Below are positions 32,867 to 46,264 of a DNA stretch of 64,000 nucleotides, piece by piece (positions within the stretch are counted from its first letter, which is position 1; the number at the start of each line of letters is the position of its first letter). Source of the DNA: Carnegiea gigantea (taxonomy: Eukaryota > Streptophyta > Magnoliopsida > Caryophyllales > Cactaceae); assembly GCA_029747015.1 (NCBI GenBank), contig JAKOGI010000540.1:64501-128500 (forward strand). Reading direction: 5' to 3'. The notes beneath the pieces were generated by a model. The model saw only the letters and a program-made list of their open reading frames with translations. It made no database searches and was not told where the DNA came from. The position numbers were made by a program, and so were the translations under genes.

Positions 32867-35545
32867 AAATATGATTTGTAACATATCTAATTTTGGGCAT
32901 TGCGTAGGCTGCTTAAAGATGGTGTGGTCAAAATATAACTATTGCAGTTTTGTGATCTGATTTGTTACATATGTACCATAGACATAATTTTGTTAGGTGG
33001 TCATCCTCTAGTGATTGTGCAGCAACTAATCGATAAGGGTAAACCTTTCGCTCCTGGCCAGGTCAGAATGCCCGCCCAATTGCTTGGTGAGACACAGATG
33101 GGTTCAGATGGACATCCAATATTATAATCCAAGAAGCCCCCACAAGTGAGATTCCTTCCCCACAAGCTTTGATCAATCCAAATAACACCCCTGCATTAGA
33201 GGATACTCTTGGATTTTATGGTCTATATATTATTGTGTATTCAAATGTTACTGTTTCATGATCTTAGAAAGGTCCCTGCTTATGTGTGCTAAATCTAAAA
33301 TGGTAAATTCGTGGTGTAGTGTAATTTTACCTGCCATGTGTCTAGTTACCCAATTTAAACTAATACCTAATCCAAAAAAATTCGACAAGCAGATCTTTAT
33401 ACAAACTTGAGCGACCAGGCCAAAACTCTACAGACAAGATGTTTGCATCCCCATTATTGATATCATTTTCTATATGTGCATAACGGACGGACACAGCTAG
33501 CTCCAATGCAACTTTAACATGTAGTACATCCAATCTGAACACAGCCAGCCTCTTACGTTCGTGTACCTGAAATTTATCTCACCTCACAACGTGTGCACAT
33601 AGTCTTGATACTCGTTTGAGTGCCAGCTTTGAGATGTGACTGTAATCTGATGTGAAAGCAGGTCCATTAAATATAACAGAGAAGGTTGATTGTTTTGACA
33701 TTACATTCTCATGCAGAATTTGGAATACATCGTGTAGACATTTAGGTCATCATAAATACAGGACATATGCACACACACCCCCCCCACACACACACATATG
33801 TATCCACACAAGCCAGATTTCCCATTAACCACACAAAACCTTCACGTTCAAATTATGGGTAGCGATAGTGAAAATTGAGCAAGAAAGACTAAAGAGTAAT
33901 AAATAAAAAAACATGTACATGATAAATGTCACTGTATAGACTTTGTGATATTTTTTAAATTGCAAAAGTTTCATCTTATTTATAAATGGATCGTGGAAAC
34001 AAGAGGAAGGTTTTGAAATATACGAATAACGTCATATATGATAACCTAGGTATATAGTTTGCATGGAACAAATAACATGAAGTTGATTAACAATGCCATG
34101 AAAATAACAAATGAAAAGAAAATAAGTAAAATTAGTATAATATGATTCAAACCCATTACTAAGATTTACCTTATTTCCTAAACAAACCACTAAACTAATA
34201 GTTATTATCCATGATACTTTTACATGTTTCTAATTATTCAAAATAGCTCTGAAGTTACAAATTTAAATCCAGCTAAAATACTATATTCCCTCTCAATAAG
34301 ATAATCCCCATAACTAAAAAATAAAGGTAATCCAAATGATTTGAAAATTGTAACAAGATAATTGATCTTGAAGTTGTTATTATATTATTTAAACAAGAAT
34401 CAGAAGGAGGGGCTTGCGTTTCAAAGCATTGAGAGCACATGAAGTCTCCATCCCTATGATTTACCGCCTACATCAATTTGTGGCCTTGAATAAGCAAGGT
34501 TAGGCCTCTTCATTTGTTGAAGTTAAATGTGTAAGTGTTCTTAACTTTTGAATGCAATGCTTTTTTATTTTTTCCTTTTGGTTTCAAAAATAGGTATATG
34601 GGGGTTTTTAGTTTGTAAGCATTGACGTCCCACTGCATGTACTTTTGTGTGGTCATTGGTCATTCTTGTGTAGTTCCATTACAATATATTCACCAGTTAA
34701 TCAGATTTTTATTCAGAACCAAAATCCCATATTTTGTTGTGAACTTCAACGCATTAATTGTAGGTTTCATACTAGACTCATTAGGCGTACATATCGGCCC
34801 AGCAAGGATAAGGCCTTATGATCTTGTGGCTTCTTGACACTGGAAAATCTGCTGCCAACTATTCTGATGTACTCAATTGCCAATGGTTTCATAGAGTATT
34901 GCAATTATAACACCAATTTAGATCCATATATCTTGGGTACGTAGCAACATGATTTGTTTTTTTAAGAATTGGAAGGGGACATGAGGTACTTAAATAGGTA
35001 CGATATAAATTAGCTACGTAATCAGATTTATATATAATTATTTTGCAGAAGTTGATAATGGCATAAATAAAGTTACAATTATGAGTTCCAAACAATCCAT
35101 AAGCAGATACGTAGTCTTACAAGCGAAATACAAGGTGTAACTGTACCATTGTTGTTCAGTAGCTATAAAAATTATTATTTATATTGGAAACACCAGCATT
35201 AGTAGTCTCCCTCTTCAAATATGTCAACAATTCCTCCTCATTTAGCTAGACCCGTCTTATGGGGTAATGTTTGTTGTATTATGTCACATACATGCTTCAC
35301 AATAGTTTATGAGCCTCGGCCCTCATTTCTAACCCAAAAAAAACCATAATTAATGATCATCATAGGCATGATGATAATTTTACATTTCATGACATTGTAG
35401 TCATTTATATGAGTTATTATTCTATTAAAGTTGCAAAAAAAATATATAGATGTTTATTCAGTTATATTGGTTAGTGTATGTGTAGTTTTGTCAACAAATG
35501 TAATTAAGTAATTTGCTATCTTATGAAGGTGATGGAGAATTCTAC
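32867..35545. other. AT-rich stretch, only a microsatellite recognised
   Basis: It contains a CA/C8/CA run at 33768-33797. The frames present (61-71 codons) have no motifs. A 60-codon minus frame at 33360-33542 faintly suggests a retroelement RNase H but is too weak to call. Confidence 0.45.
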
Positions 35546-37860
35546 TCATAATATGTAGAAAGTACAATTGTTCGAAACTATCTTAGAAGATAAAGGTACA
35601 CTGGTTGCATGCAAAGGGAATTGTGACCAGCAAAATTCACTTGAGGCACGTATGAATTTTATTGAGAATCTAGTGGTCAAGGTCTCAAGTGACATAATTT
35701 CACTTACAGTGTTGTCAAAGAAAACAGTGACACATTGAAGGTGCTGAATGCGAATGTAAATAGGGTTATGAACCATGTGGTTGATAATGAAACTACGAAA
35801 TCGAATAAGCACATGACTGACACATGTGCTACAACATACATTGCTCACCCACCGAAGTCAAGTGAGAAAAAGAGTCACCTATGAATTTTGAGAATGCTAA
35901 TGAGATGTATGTAGATAGAAGACCAAATATAATGAAAAGACAATGTCTTTCTATGGTTATCGACTCTTTGACACCTGGCAAAACTACATTTATATCTCCA
36001 AAAATTCAAATCCCTTTTGCTAAGGGATTTGAATTTGACCTGGGTAAACCTAGAAACCCAAATCTATTGACTTTACACAATAGTTTGATAGTTGACCAGC
36101 ACCAACTGAAGTCTATGTTCAAGTGTGATTCTCACCGTGGGGGAAACCAGTCAAGGGTCACTACCTCAACCCCACATCGTTATAGCAAATGGAAAAGAAG
36201 GATTGTAGCTGAATACAATTTCTCAAAGGACGACATGAGAGCAGCAACTGAATTGACAAAGGTAATTAATTTTAAATTTTTGTTAATTTGGTTGACAAAT
36301 TAGCTATACATGATTGTTTATGTTACTGTGTACGTATTGTATGTTGTGATCACAATGTATAAATTTTAATGAACTTTCATTATATAATGTTATGCAGCCA
36401 ATTAGTGTGGGTGGGTTGAACTTTTTGCATAAAGAGGATAAGAAAGTCAATGTGAATAAGACATAAATTACTGATGTTATTGTTCCTAATTCTTTGTTAG
36501 TAAATATATTTAAGTAATTGTTCCTTTACGATGTTGCTCAGTTAAATAGTGAGGGTGGGTTGCATATTATGCAACAAGCGAAAATCGACTTTAAGTTGGA
36601 TGAGGTATAGTCCAATTTTATATACCTTATACCACGTATTTAATTTCATTTGTTACTCAACCTTTACAGCAGTTTACTACTTACATATCTTTCCCCTTAT
36701 AGAGTATCCTCACGACAAAATTTAGAAACACGTTTCACTTCCCCCATGCGGTAGCGAATAGACTGAGACTTGAGGAGAAAGCATATGTGACCCTGTGCTG
36801 GTAATTGGCTAAGAGTGATAACTATTGTGTTGACATTTGTGACAATCAGGAATTTGGTTTCAGTGCATCTCGATTTGATTTTTTGACACTTTTTCTAGAG
36901 GCGTGTTTAATTGATATGGTATGCATATAGTATCAGTTTCACATGAAATTAAATTATGTTTTTCGTAATAGGTCTTTATGCTTTTCACATGAATATGTAG
37001 ATAATTGACTTAGCTGCTTACAAGCTCACTATTGAAGCGTGTATGAAAAGAGTGAGTCGAGTCTATTTGCCAATTTATTTTCGGGTAAATGTATGATTAA
37101 TTGACTATTATGAATTTATAGTGTAATTGTAATCACACCTATACTTTGCATAGTAAGTGATGACAACATGGAAGTTACCTGATGGAAAATGTAATAGAAG
37201 TGTCATTCATTTTCAAGAGAAGCTAATTTCAAAATTTATTCCAAATGATCTTAGTTGATGTAAGAAGGTGGTTGCTCCATTTTGTTTATGAAAAATGGAC
37301 TATCTAAGCAAATTTGAAACTATGTTTTCAAATGGGTTATAAAAACATTCCTTCTCCTACATAGGTCTACATCCTTATGAATGATCGAGCAGTTCATTGG
37401 TTTTTGATCGTTGTGGATTTGCAACGTAGACATGTTGCTTTTCTCAACTCATCGCCATTGAACAAGAGTAACGATTTTAGGTGGAAGTTAGCAAAGATTT
37501 GGTAAGAATTGGATACTTATCGTATTTGGTTTTAATAAATGTTATGAACAATTATCAAGTATGATAGCGTTTTTCTCTCCAGTTAAGTTCAGCACTTGAA
37601 TACTCAATACAATCTACCAACCTGAATCATTTATTTACTGTTGCATCAAATTTTCCAATTCATGTTGAACAAGTGGCAAGACAAGCAAACGGGTTCATAC
37701 AATACACCCACTTTGTGTACTTCGTAAAACGATATCTTTGTTGAAGTATCACTTATGTTTCTCAATATTAGGTCAAATGATTGCTGGATGCATGTGATCA
37801 AGTATATGGAAGTTGAGTCTAAATATGATTGGTTTCTTATCTGTGAGGTAAGAGTGCATG
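35546..37860 (+). pseudogene. Ulp1-like cysteine protease relic, copy 1 (transposon-type)
   Basis: An N-terminal part (140 codons open at 35881-36303, basic, with a donor at about 36260) is followed by exon-like pieces separated by GT-AG gaps. The protease part reads VYILMNDRAVHWFLIVVDL (37366 on), with the catalytic His-Trp. Next comes AFLNSSPLN, where the catalytic Asp is Asn. After an intron, SNDCWMHVIKYME (37771-37812) has the catalytic Cys. This is the C48/Ulp1 fold in the form carried by plant Mutator-like elements of the KI-MULE/CUMULE type. Loss of the Asp and stops between blocks argue against activity. Confidence 0.65.
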
Positions 37861-38492
37861 CAAATGCAACCCTGCCCTTTTCTGTTCACACGTGGAAATA
37901 TGTAGTCATATCTTAGTACTACTCATCGTTAATGCAGGACATGGAAGTAGAGTAGTTGAGAAGTAGAGCAGTTGAGAAAGATAGTTGATTTACAGATGAG
38001 TGTTAACAATAACATAAAATAATTACATGAAAACCTTTTACCCATTTTGTTCATTGAAGATATGAATAAGTGATTCATCATATACATATTGCATTTATAA
38101 AACAATTCTGAACCATAAAATTTTTAAAACAAACTCTTATGAGCGCTAGGAAAACAAATGACGCTACAAAGAACTCTACCGTTAATACCACTGTTGTGGA
38201 CACATTATGGGACAAAAATGCCGATTTGAACTATGGAGAACTCCTTAAATATGCTTAGAAAGGTAATGATTGTATTAATCATTATCATTACTTGTTCCAA
38301 ATTTCTGATTGATATGTTTGACAAATCGAATCTTTCTTGTATAGTTGCTTTCAAGATTGGGAGATGATTTAGCTAATAAGGCATATCATATGTTATGTAA
38401 TTCGACATACATCCTCATGTGTCAAATTACTTGCTTTTTATAATATATCATTTTAATTGAGATCCTAGTTATAGTACTACTTAGCGTTACAA

Positions 38493-39899
38493 TTGCAGGA
38501 TTATAACAAGGTTGAAATTGCACCCGAATATATATTTCCACAATCAATAGTGGATACACTCAATGATGAAAAGCACAAATGTTGTGCATTATGTTGGACT
38601 TTGTATATGCACAAGAGTACAAAAGATGAGATTGTATACTTGAATCAAGAATTTGGGATAAGTGCAATAGTGCGAGAGTTTACGAGTTTATTTCCAATGG
38701 GGCGTCTAACCGATTTTATAAGATAATATATTAACTCTTCCCTTACCTGTTCGCTTTTATATTGTAATTTTTGTAATTGTATGGCTGTTCTTAAATTTTT
38801 TAGGTTATTGATATGGTTGTTGGTGAGTTAATACTTGCATCGTGTACAAGACATCTGAATCAAATATATTCACTGACATACTTCCAGGTGAATTCAATGA
38901 ATTTATGCACTTTGTTTTGGGTTTTAAAATGAGCTAAATATGTTGCCTACCACACTTGATGTAACCAAGGACATATTCATAGGTTGCATAATGTGATCAC
39001 CCCTGTGACAGGGGTAGAACGAAGACAACAAAATTGGAAGAGTTTAACATGGATGTTATGTTTAAGATGATTCCAACATATGTTACCGAAGTTGAAAAGG
39101 TAGACATCTCTGCCACAAAGAACAAATCTTTATGTTTAAGCTTTCAAAGTGGTGAATGTTTTGCGATGGGTTTTTTTTTATTATAGGTGTACATTCCTTT
39201 CAAGGATGGAAAAGTTCACTGGTTGCTGATTGTTATCGATCATTTACATAAAAAAGTGCATATTGTAGACTCGCTATGAGAGAATGGAGCAAATGATGGT
39301 CGGATAACTTTAGTAAAAGACTTGGTAAGTGTTATGTGTGGTAGTTATTTTTCGTGAAAGTATAATACATTTGAGAATGAAAATTATAATGTTTGTTTTA
39401 CAGCTACACCAATCTTGTAGGTTTGCTGGAAATCATACTCAATTCAACCATCTCTTTCATAATGTTCATACTTATTCCATACATATTGAAAATGAGGTTA
39501 CGTTAAGGTATGTATAGCAAACCATCCCCCAACCAACTAGTAAAGTTTTATTCTTTTAATCAATATTTTTGATATGAATTTGTTTTCTTTATTTACTAGA
39601 TCAAATGGCTGTGGTACGTATATAATTAAATATATGGAAGCTACTCATGAATGGGAATGGCGTACCTCATTTCAAGTATCACATAAAATTCGTCAAAACC
39701 AATGTCTGTGTCTTTTTTTAGTGGTATTGGAAATAAAACGTTACATGTTATTTGTTTGATCTTCATAAAATATTGTTTATACTATCATGGATCATTCACA
39801 CTGTAGGACATACAAGCAGAACGGTTACGGAAGTTAGCTGCATTATGGAACAGTGACAATAATGTGTTTAGGAATTGGAATTGGGCTATCTCAAAATGA
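38493..39899 (+). pseudogene. Ulp1-like cysteine protease relic, copy 2
   Basis: A second copy of the same protease lies about 0.6 kb downstream. Pieces are an upstream helix region (38493-38726), VYIPFKDGKVHWLLIVIDHL (39187 on), HIVDSL with the Asp then a stop, a donor at about 39325, an exon from about 39404 to 39507, SNGCGTYIIKYME (39601-39640) with the Cys, and a final AERLRKLAALWNSDNN tail to a stop near 39899. All three catalytic residues are present in the text, but the TGA/TAG interruptions break it. The order and intron pattern match copy 1, so the pair looks like a tandem duplication. Confidence 0.65.
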
Positions 39900-40499
39900 C
39901 TTGCCGTTGATTATTCTTAGTACTCTACTAAATTGCTCCACTATGCACTAGGATTTTGTAATTGTCAAAAAATTGATTGTATGATTTATTGATACGGTGC
40001 TTGACGTCAGAACTATGGTTGAAGGAAGTCTATACCCTAATATCCAGTTTGGTTGATATATTGAAAACACATGAACTACGAATCACTTTTACTTTGAGTT
40101 CAATATAGACAATAAGTTCATTTTAACATTCTTCAATTTCTAACTGTGTTACAATTCAAGCCTATTATGAATACAACTGAAACCAAATCGACCTTGTCAC
40201 AATGACATAGTAAACAATTGAATCTCTCCTTTTTCTTTGCATTTTCAAGTATCAACCATAGGCATGCCTGACTATATACTAAGGCAGAACAAACAAAACA
40301 AAAGTGAGCTTTTGTAAACACATCTACATGTACGTAAGGGGTGATATGATTGTATGAAACAACATTTTTAGTTCGATAGCTTTGATATTAAATGAATGTA
40401 TTTTTGTTATTCAAAAACATCTGCAAATATAACCATCGAAGGGGTGGGCTAGTCGATTTGCACCAGCTTCCGGTAAGGTCTGAAAAGGTTGTGATTTAC

Positions 40500-40595
40500 C
40501 CTGAAAAGGTTTAGAAGACCATCATTCTTATCCATGACTGTGAGGTCCCCATTCATGAATGCATGTGCAAGGCCCAAGTTAGCTTTTGCAGCAAT
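40500..40595 (-). pseudogene. Single exon of a cyclopropane-fatty-acid synthase
   Basis: A 96-base exon (32 codons) on the minus strand is bounded by TTACAG and CAGG/GTAAAT. It reads IAAKANLGLAHAFMNGDLTV followed by MDKNDGLLNLFR. This matches the ADLGLADAYINGDFSFVDK.EGLLNLF region of plant cyclopropane/cyclopropene fatty-acid synthases, which add a methylene group from S-adenosylmethionine to phospholipid acyl chains. No other exon of that gene was found on either side. It may be a captured or left-over exon. It lies between the Ulp1 and FAR1 relics. Confidence 0.65.
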
Positions 40596-43500
40596 CTGTA
40601 AGCAAAATTATAATGCCCAATATCAGTTCCAAATATGAAAATATATAAAAATATGAGATGTAACATATCTAGTAGAAATAGCTTCCAATAAAAATTGGGG
40701 CTGTGCACTCTTAATGTGGTTTTCTAGTCACATCTCTTGTATCTGTGATTACTTTGCTGTGATGAAAGGGATAAATTATACCTATGTCAAAGAAAAACAA
40801 GCCAGTAGTTCCTCAACCAAACTAAAATACAAGTGAACAAAGCCAATTGCTGGTTTTGCTTTCTTCATTTGGGAGGGGGAAAATATCCAAATAATGAGGC
40901 AAGTAATAACCACTAAGCTACATTAAGAAATACAAGCATCCTTTTAGCATAAATCCATGGCCAGTGCTGGAAAGTTTTAAGCATGTACCTAGGAATTATT
41001 GCAAATGCCAAAATCGTGAAGAGATGCACTTTCGTTCAGTAGTTTCTTGTTGTGATATAAGAGGCAATAATTTGCCCACACATGTCTCCTGTAATTTCAT
41101 TACAGATTAGTCTCATCTATGCCTTATGGTGAATAAGAAGCAAACTCAACACACCATTCTACAGTTTAAGAGACTCTTGTAATAATATTTTATTTATTTT
41201 TTAGGGGGGCGGGAGGGAGGGTTTGGGAGGAGCAAATTCTTGTAGTAGTGCAAAATTGCAAACCAAAAATCAAGATGTTGCATTTTCCCTTCCATTTAAT
41301 ACATCTCCGTAACGACCAATCAGGAATTGAACATGAAGTGTGAAAAACGCTGTCACTGTAAAGACAATTTCTACAAAGAACATTTCACCCTATGACACAG
41401 AGAATCACTTGCATGACCCTGAAACAGATGAATTTGATATCTTTCCTCAGTTGAAGCTTTATTCATTCAGTATCCAGTCATGAGATGACGCAATTGTGAT
41501 TAAAGCTTTGGCATGTTATTGTTCCTCTCAATTCTCAATATACCAACAAGGAACATGTCCACTGCATATATTTCTATCCAATAAGTAGCACCTATATAAG
41601 CACCATCATCTAGTGTGAATCTTGCCTAAGCATGATGAGGGGAGATCATGTTCCTATCCAACAAGTAAAATCATTTATACAACACCCCCAATCTAAATCT
41701 TGCTTAAGTATGGTTTGAAGAGATTCAATTGTAGGTAGCCATACCCTATAAGCAAAGAGGCCTATTCAAGGAGTATCACCAAAAGCAAAAGTTGAAAATG
41801 TCTTCGAGATAAACCCTTTTGTGAGAAAGATACAAAGTGAAAATAGCATCATATATGTTCTAAGATAACTATAATAGGGTTTTGTGATGGCTATCAACTA
41901 TATGATGCAACCCTCCCATTAAGATTGGGAACCAACACACTGAAGGTGGACTTAAAAACGCAAGTTCTAATATACTTACAAAGGACTTTTTCCCCTCTTC
42001 TACAACATTCAGAATTTGATGGAAAACTCGACAAGGAAATTTTTTTACTTATAGAAATGCCAATGTAGGAGACAGTAGAAGGACAACCTAAAAGGAAGTA
42101 AGAGCATATAGTAGCCCAAGAAATCCAATGAATGTTCATTCCATCTGTTCAATTTCTTATTTGGGTCTGGAGAACAACACAACAATTATTAGCAAAGTTG
42201 TAAGTTAGGAAGTCACGACATGAGTATAATCTGAAAGGATGGGCCTAACCTGGGACACAATTGGCACAAAACCAAATCACTGGGCTCAAGAAACAATTGA
42301 ACACATGACAAAGAAGTCACCCAGATGGGTTCCAATATGTGCAAGACAAAATGCATAAATTAAGCAATGTCACTTGATCAATATATACACAATGCATTCA
42401 AGCTATCCATGTCCATGAAATGAAACAACTGCTAAATTGCATCCAAGCAGGCATGGTCATCTTAATGAATCCTGCTTGAGCAAAAATTTCAGCTAAGTTA
42501 ATCTACGGACACATTGTTTCCCTCACCTTTTGAACCATTCCCTCATGGTGCCCCCAAGTCCAAACTGATTCTTAATTTTGGAATGAAACGGACAGAGTTT
42601 CACCTAAAAATGGGCCATTTCCCTAAGCTTATAGCCTTACATTTGATACTAAAAATAATCAACACATACATGACACATCTAAACATGCTCAACGGCTACA
42701 TGCCAGAGATCACAACTCTACGAGCCACATGCCCGGAGCAGGAAAACAATTACTTTACTAAGTTCTACATAAAGCAAATGGGAGTTCCCCAAGCAAAAAA
42801 CTCCAAAAATGACCAATCATTCGTGGGACTTACTCATGATGACAATCATTAATCAACATCATTATTCCAAACCATTTGCCATCTAAATTGTGAAACATAA
42901 CTATTAATATTCTTTACCAAAAATTCCAATAGCAGCCTAAAGAAGAAGATATACCTGAAGATTAACAAAGGCTCTAACATCAGAGGGACAGTATCACCAA
43001 AGGAGGAAACCTCCTTAAATAGTGGAGAAAGAACCCTGCAAGCTGTTTCACCCAAACACATATAGGAAATCATTTTTCCTTAGATATGTCAGCATTAATC
43101 AATAGTCCAAGAATACCGTCAACATTGTGCAACTTATACCGGAAGCACAATCATTAGAAGCCATGAAGCATATAAGAAATTAGGGGGGAAAGCTGCTCTT
43201 TAAGATTCAAAGTGTCTAAACTAGTATGAACCCATGCTTTGCACGATGCATTTTGATACTCGAATATATTTTTTAAGAAAAATGAATGAAATTGGGTAGT
43301 GCCCCTCCAAAGGAAGACCCTACTTTTACGTGTTAGGAGATGTAGAAGATGAATCTTTGTAAATAAGAAATGATTTTTCAACGTGTACATAACTTAGGTA
43401 TAGATACAATAATAGGAAAGAATTACAGAGAAGAACACATTAGATATTATACGAATTAAATCACAATGAAAAGGGAAAAGAGAGAAATGTCCATCACGAT

Positions 43501-46264
43501 AAATTCACAAATGACATATGCATCATCTGCTATCCAAATTATAATACCCACTTCTAAAGGTTGTAACAAAGCAAACTCATGAGTATTCTAAAACTCATAA
43601 CTAAACACAAAATCCCATCCAACATTAATGTAGCATTGTTATTCTGAAAGTTCTCTTCATTCAGCTTCAAGAAGATACCCTTTATCAGTGCTTTCAAGTA
43701 TTAAAATAACCTGCCTTCTCATTATTCCCATCTCTAAACTTAATGGCGGGGGCTTCTATGGTTGCTAAAGGCTTATCAGGCCTCCAACCCCATTATCTTC
43801 CCTTTATGATCGACCATGTCACAATTTAGTTTATAAAGTTCCCTATTTTTTGGTTGGTGGGTTGTGGGAAAACTACTTATTTATCTGGCATGGTTGTCTC
43901 ACCTCCATGAACCACCTGACTTTTTTTATGAAACCTTGTTGCCCATTAATATGCACAAAAATAAATTGTCATTCTAAAAAAGAGGCCTCCGCCCTGCAAA
44001 GTCTACCACTTTAACATCATAAGAGAACAAAGTTGCAGGGGCAGCATAACTCAACTTTTATGTATATCCTCAATGCATGTCATAGTTGTAGCACTTACAT
44101 GAGCTATCCATTTTGCAAGCTACAGGACGAATCATCAGAATAAGCCTGAATGGCTAAATTGCATCATAAACAAACTTACGTCATTTAACTGAGTGTATAA
44201 TCCACTAGCATTTAATTACAATGGTTAAGGTCTTTCATAAAAGTACAACTAAATTTAGATTGAGGTATCAACATTAGGCCAAGTATTGCTATGCATGTGT
44301 CACCAAGTCAACCTCCCTACTCCCAAAAAAAATCCAAAATTATCCTTGCATTGACAAAATGGACGGCAAAACATCATAAACAACTTGTATGGCTAGAGTT
44401 TAACATCAACGAACATGCCTGATCAAATTGGATGGATCTCACTTACCTGTATCTTGATGCATTATTTATAATATATGCATAGAAGCTCGAATGAACTTGA
44501 TATATAGTTTCCAACATTGACATAAGTATTTGCATACAAAAATCACACTACCTAGCCCCCCCAAGAAAAAACATTTTTACGTATAAAAATCACAAATTCA
44601 CACCTAAATATTACCTTCTAACAATAGACCTTGCATAGACAAAAAATTACATCATAAATATCAAATTTTATACAACCATGAAATAAACAAAAATAAAAAG
44701 CCTTACCATAAATTATGTTGCTTGCATTTTCCTTAGACTCTATTGATAAGCAAATATAATCCATGAGTATAGAAATGAAAACCTACTTGTATCCCCAATA
44801 GTATAGTGACTCCCTGCCAAGCCTCCCCTCTAGCATATGGCTTTAGCTCTAATAACTCAACTTGCATAGGGCCCCCACTTTTTCAAAAAAGGATCCCGTT
44901 TCATAATTTATGGGTTTTGGAGATTATGTATCAAAAGGATCAACGCTAAGTGCACATTCATCATTTTGATTCAAGTGCATAAATATTTTAACAAAAAGAT
45001 ATTCAAAGGATATAATAGATTACTCCATCTTTCTAAATTCATCAGGATTAAATCAAATGAAAAAGTTACAATTGCTAATCGAAATAAAACCAAAAATGAA
45101 AATGATTACATTAAAACATAAGGGATGAAGAAATAGAATATCCATGACTTTGACATAGCCATTGCTAAGATCGACATACATGTTTACCTGAAATAACATA
45201 GTAAGCACTAACACTGAAATCCATCTGGTGATCTACTTGCTTATACACCTAGAGGTTTGATGTAAAAGCCACACAATTTGAAAAAAGACTATTTAATAAG
45301 TTCAGATTGAAGTTAGAAAAAAGTATTAAGCCATCTAAGACTTAACAAATCATCTACCAACAGACATTGCATTTTTGAACACCTAGATCTATCAATCAGG
45401 CACTCAAATCTACACGTTAAATAAATGAATCAAACACCAAAGCCTAAATTTGTCACAAACTAACATAGTTGAAACCAATAACCCATCATTCAAAACATAA
45501 AACAAATACAATCTTACCAATCATTGGGAATGTTTATGAAGTAGGCAAATTCATTTTTTAGGCGGAATCGAATTCAACTTCACACGTGGAGACATCGCAT
45601 TCGTTTCTCACATATGCAAAAATGCATACAACAAGAATTGTCAAATACTGTCATTGCAATGTGTAAAGATTGGTAGTTGACATACTCTATGTTTATAACT
45701 TGTAGTACAAAATCCATTATTCCTCCTTCTAAGTATGCTAAAGTAGGCTTTAACATTCTATCCAACAAATGAATTAGGTTATTACCTTAAGATGGGTCAT
45801 TGCATATGCTAATCTTCGATGGCAATCACAGTCTCTTCCATGCATCCATTTATTGCTCGATTTTTTGTAATAAGCCAATAAAGAAGTACATAAAATAAAC
45901 TGAATGGAGTAAATGAATTATAATAATCTAGCAACATATGTACCTCATAATTGAGCATAAGCAATAACAAATCAGATGAAGAGAACAGTTCTTAATTAGA
46001 TTGGCATGGAGACCATCCACATCGATAATTTTCAAGGGTTTGATAATGAGACATGAGGAGATATTAGTCTTTACCCATACATAACCATAAATTGAGCGGT
46101 ACATGGGTGTTTAATAATACTTGCAAGTTCTTTATCACTTTAAAACGATCGAATCCTATAAGAGCTATAACGCAAGTCACCTATAACATGACAAAATAAA
46201 GAATCACAAATATATCAAAAAACATAGGAAAAGTTAGAATGCACAACAAGGGATACAAAGACCA
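40596..46264. other. Long AT-rich stretch, nothing recognised apart from a G-rich tract
   Basis: There are only short frames, the longest being 112 codons at 42514-42852 (no motif). A minus-strand piece at 42849-43073 has a plausible donor, but no family is recognised. It may hold introns or lost exons of the synthase, or transposon interior. Confidence 0.45.
41204..41221 (+). other. G-quadruplex-type G tract
   Basis: G6-C-G3-A-G3-A-G3 satisfies the four-run pattern with single-base loops on the plus strand, in otherwise AT-rich DNA. It resembles the tract at 1242-1261. Folding is not shown. Confidence 0.6.

Noticed and set aside
33360..33542. Minus-strand 60-codon frame with a faint RNase H feel
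   Set aside because: The match is only impressionistic, and no catalytic residues or flanking retroelement sequence were seen.
42514..42852. 112-codon plus-strand frame
   Set aside because: No motif, AT-rich codon use like the surrounding non-coding DNA, and no nearby exon signals.
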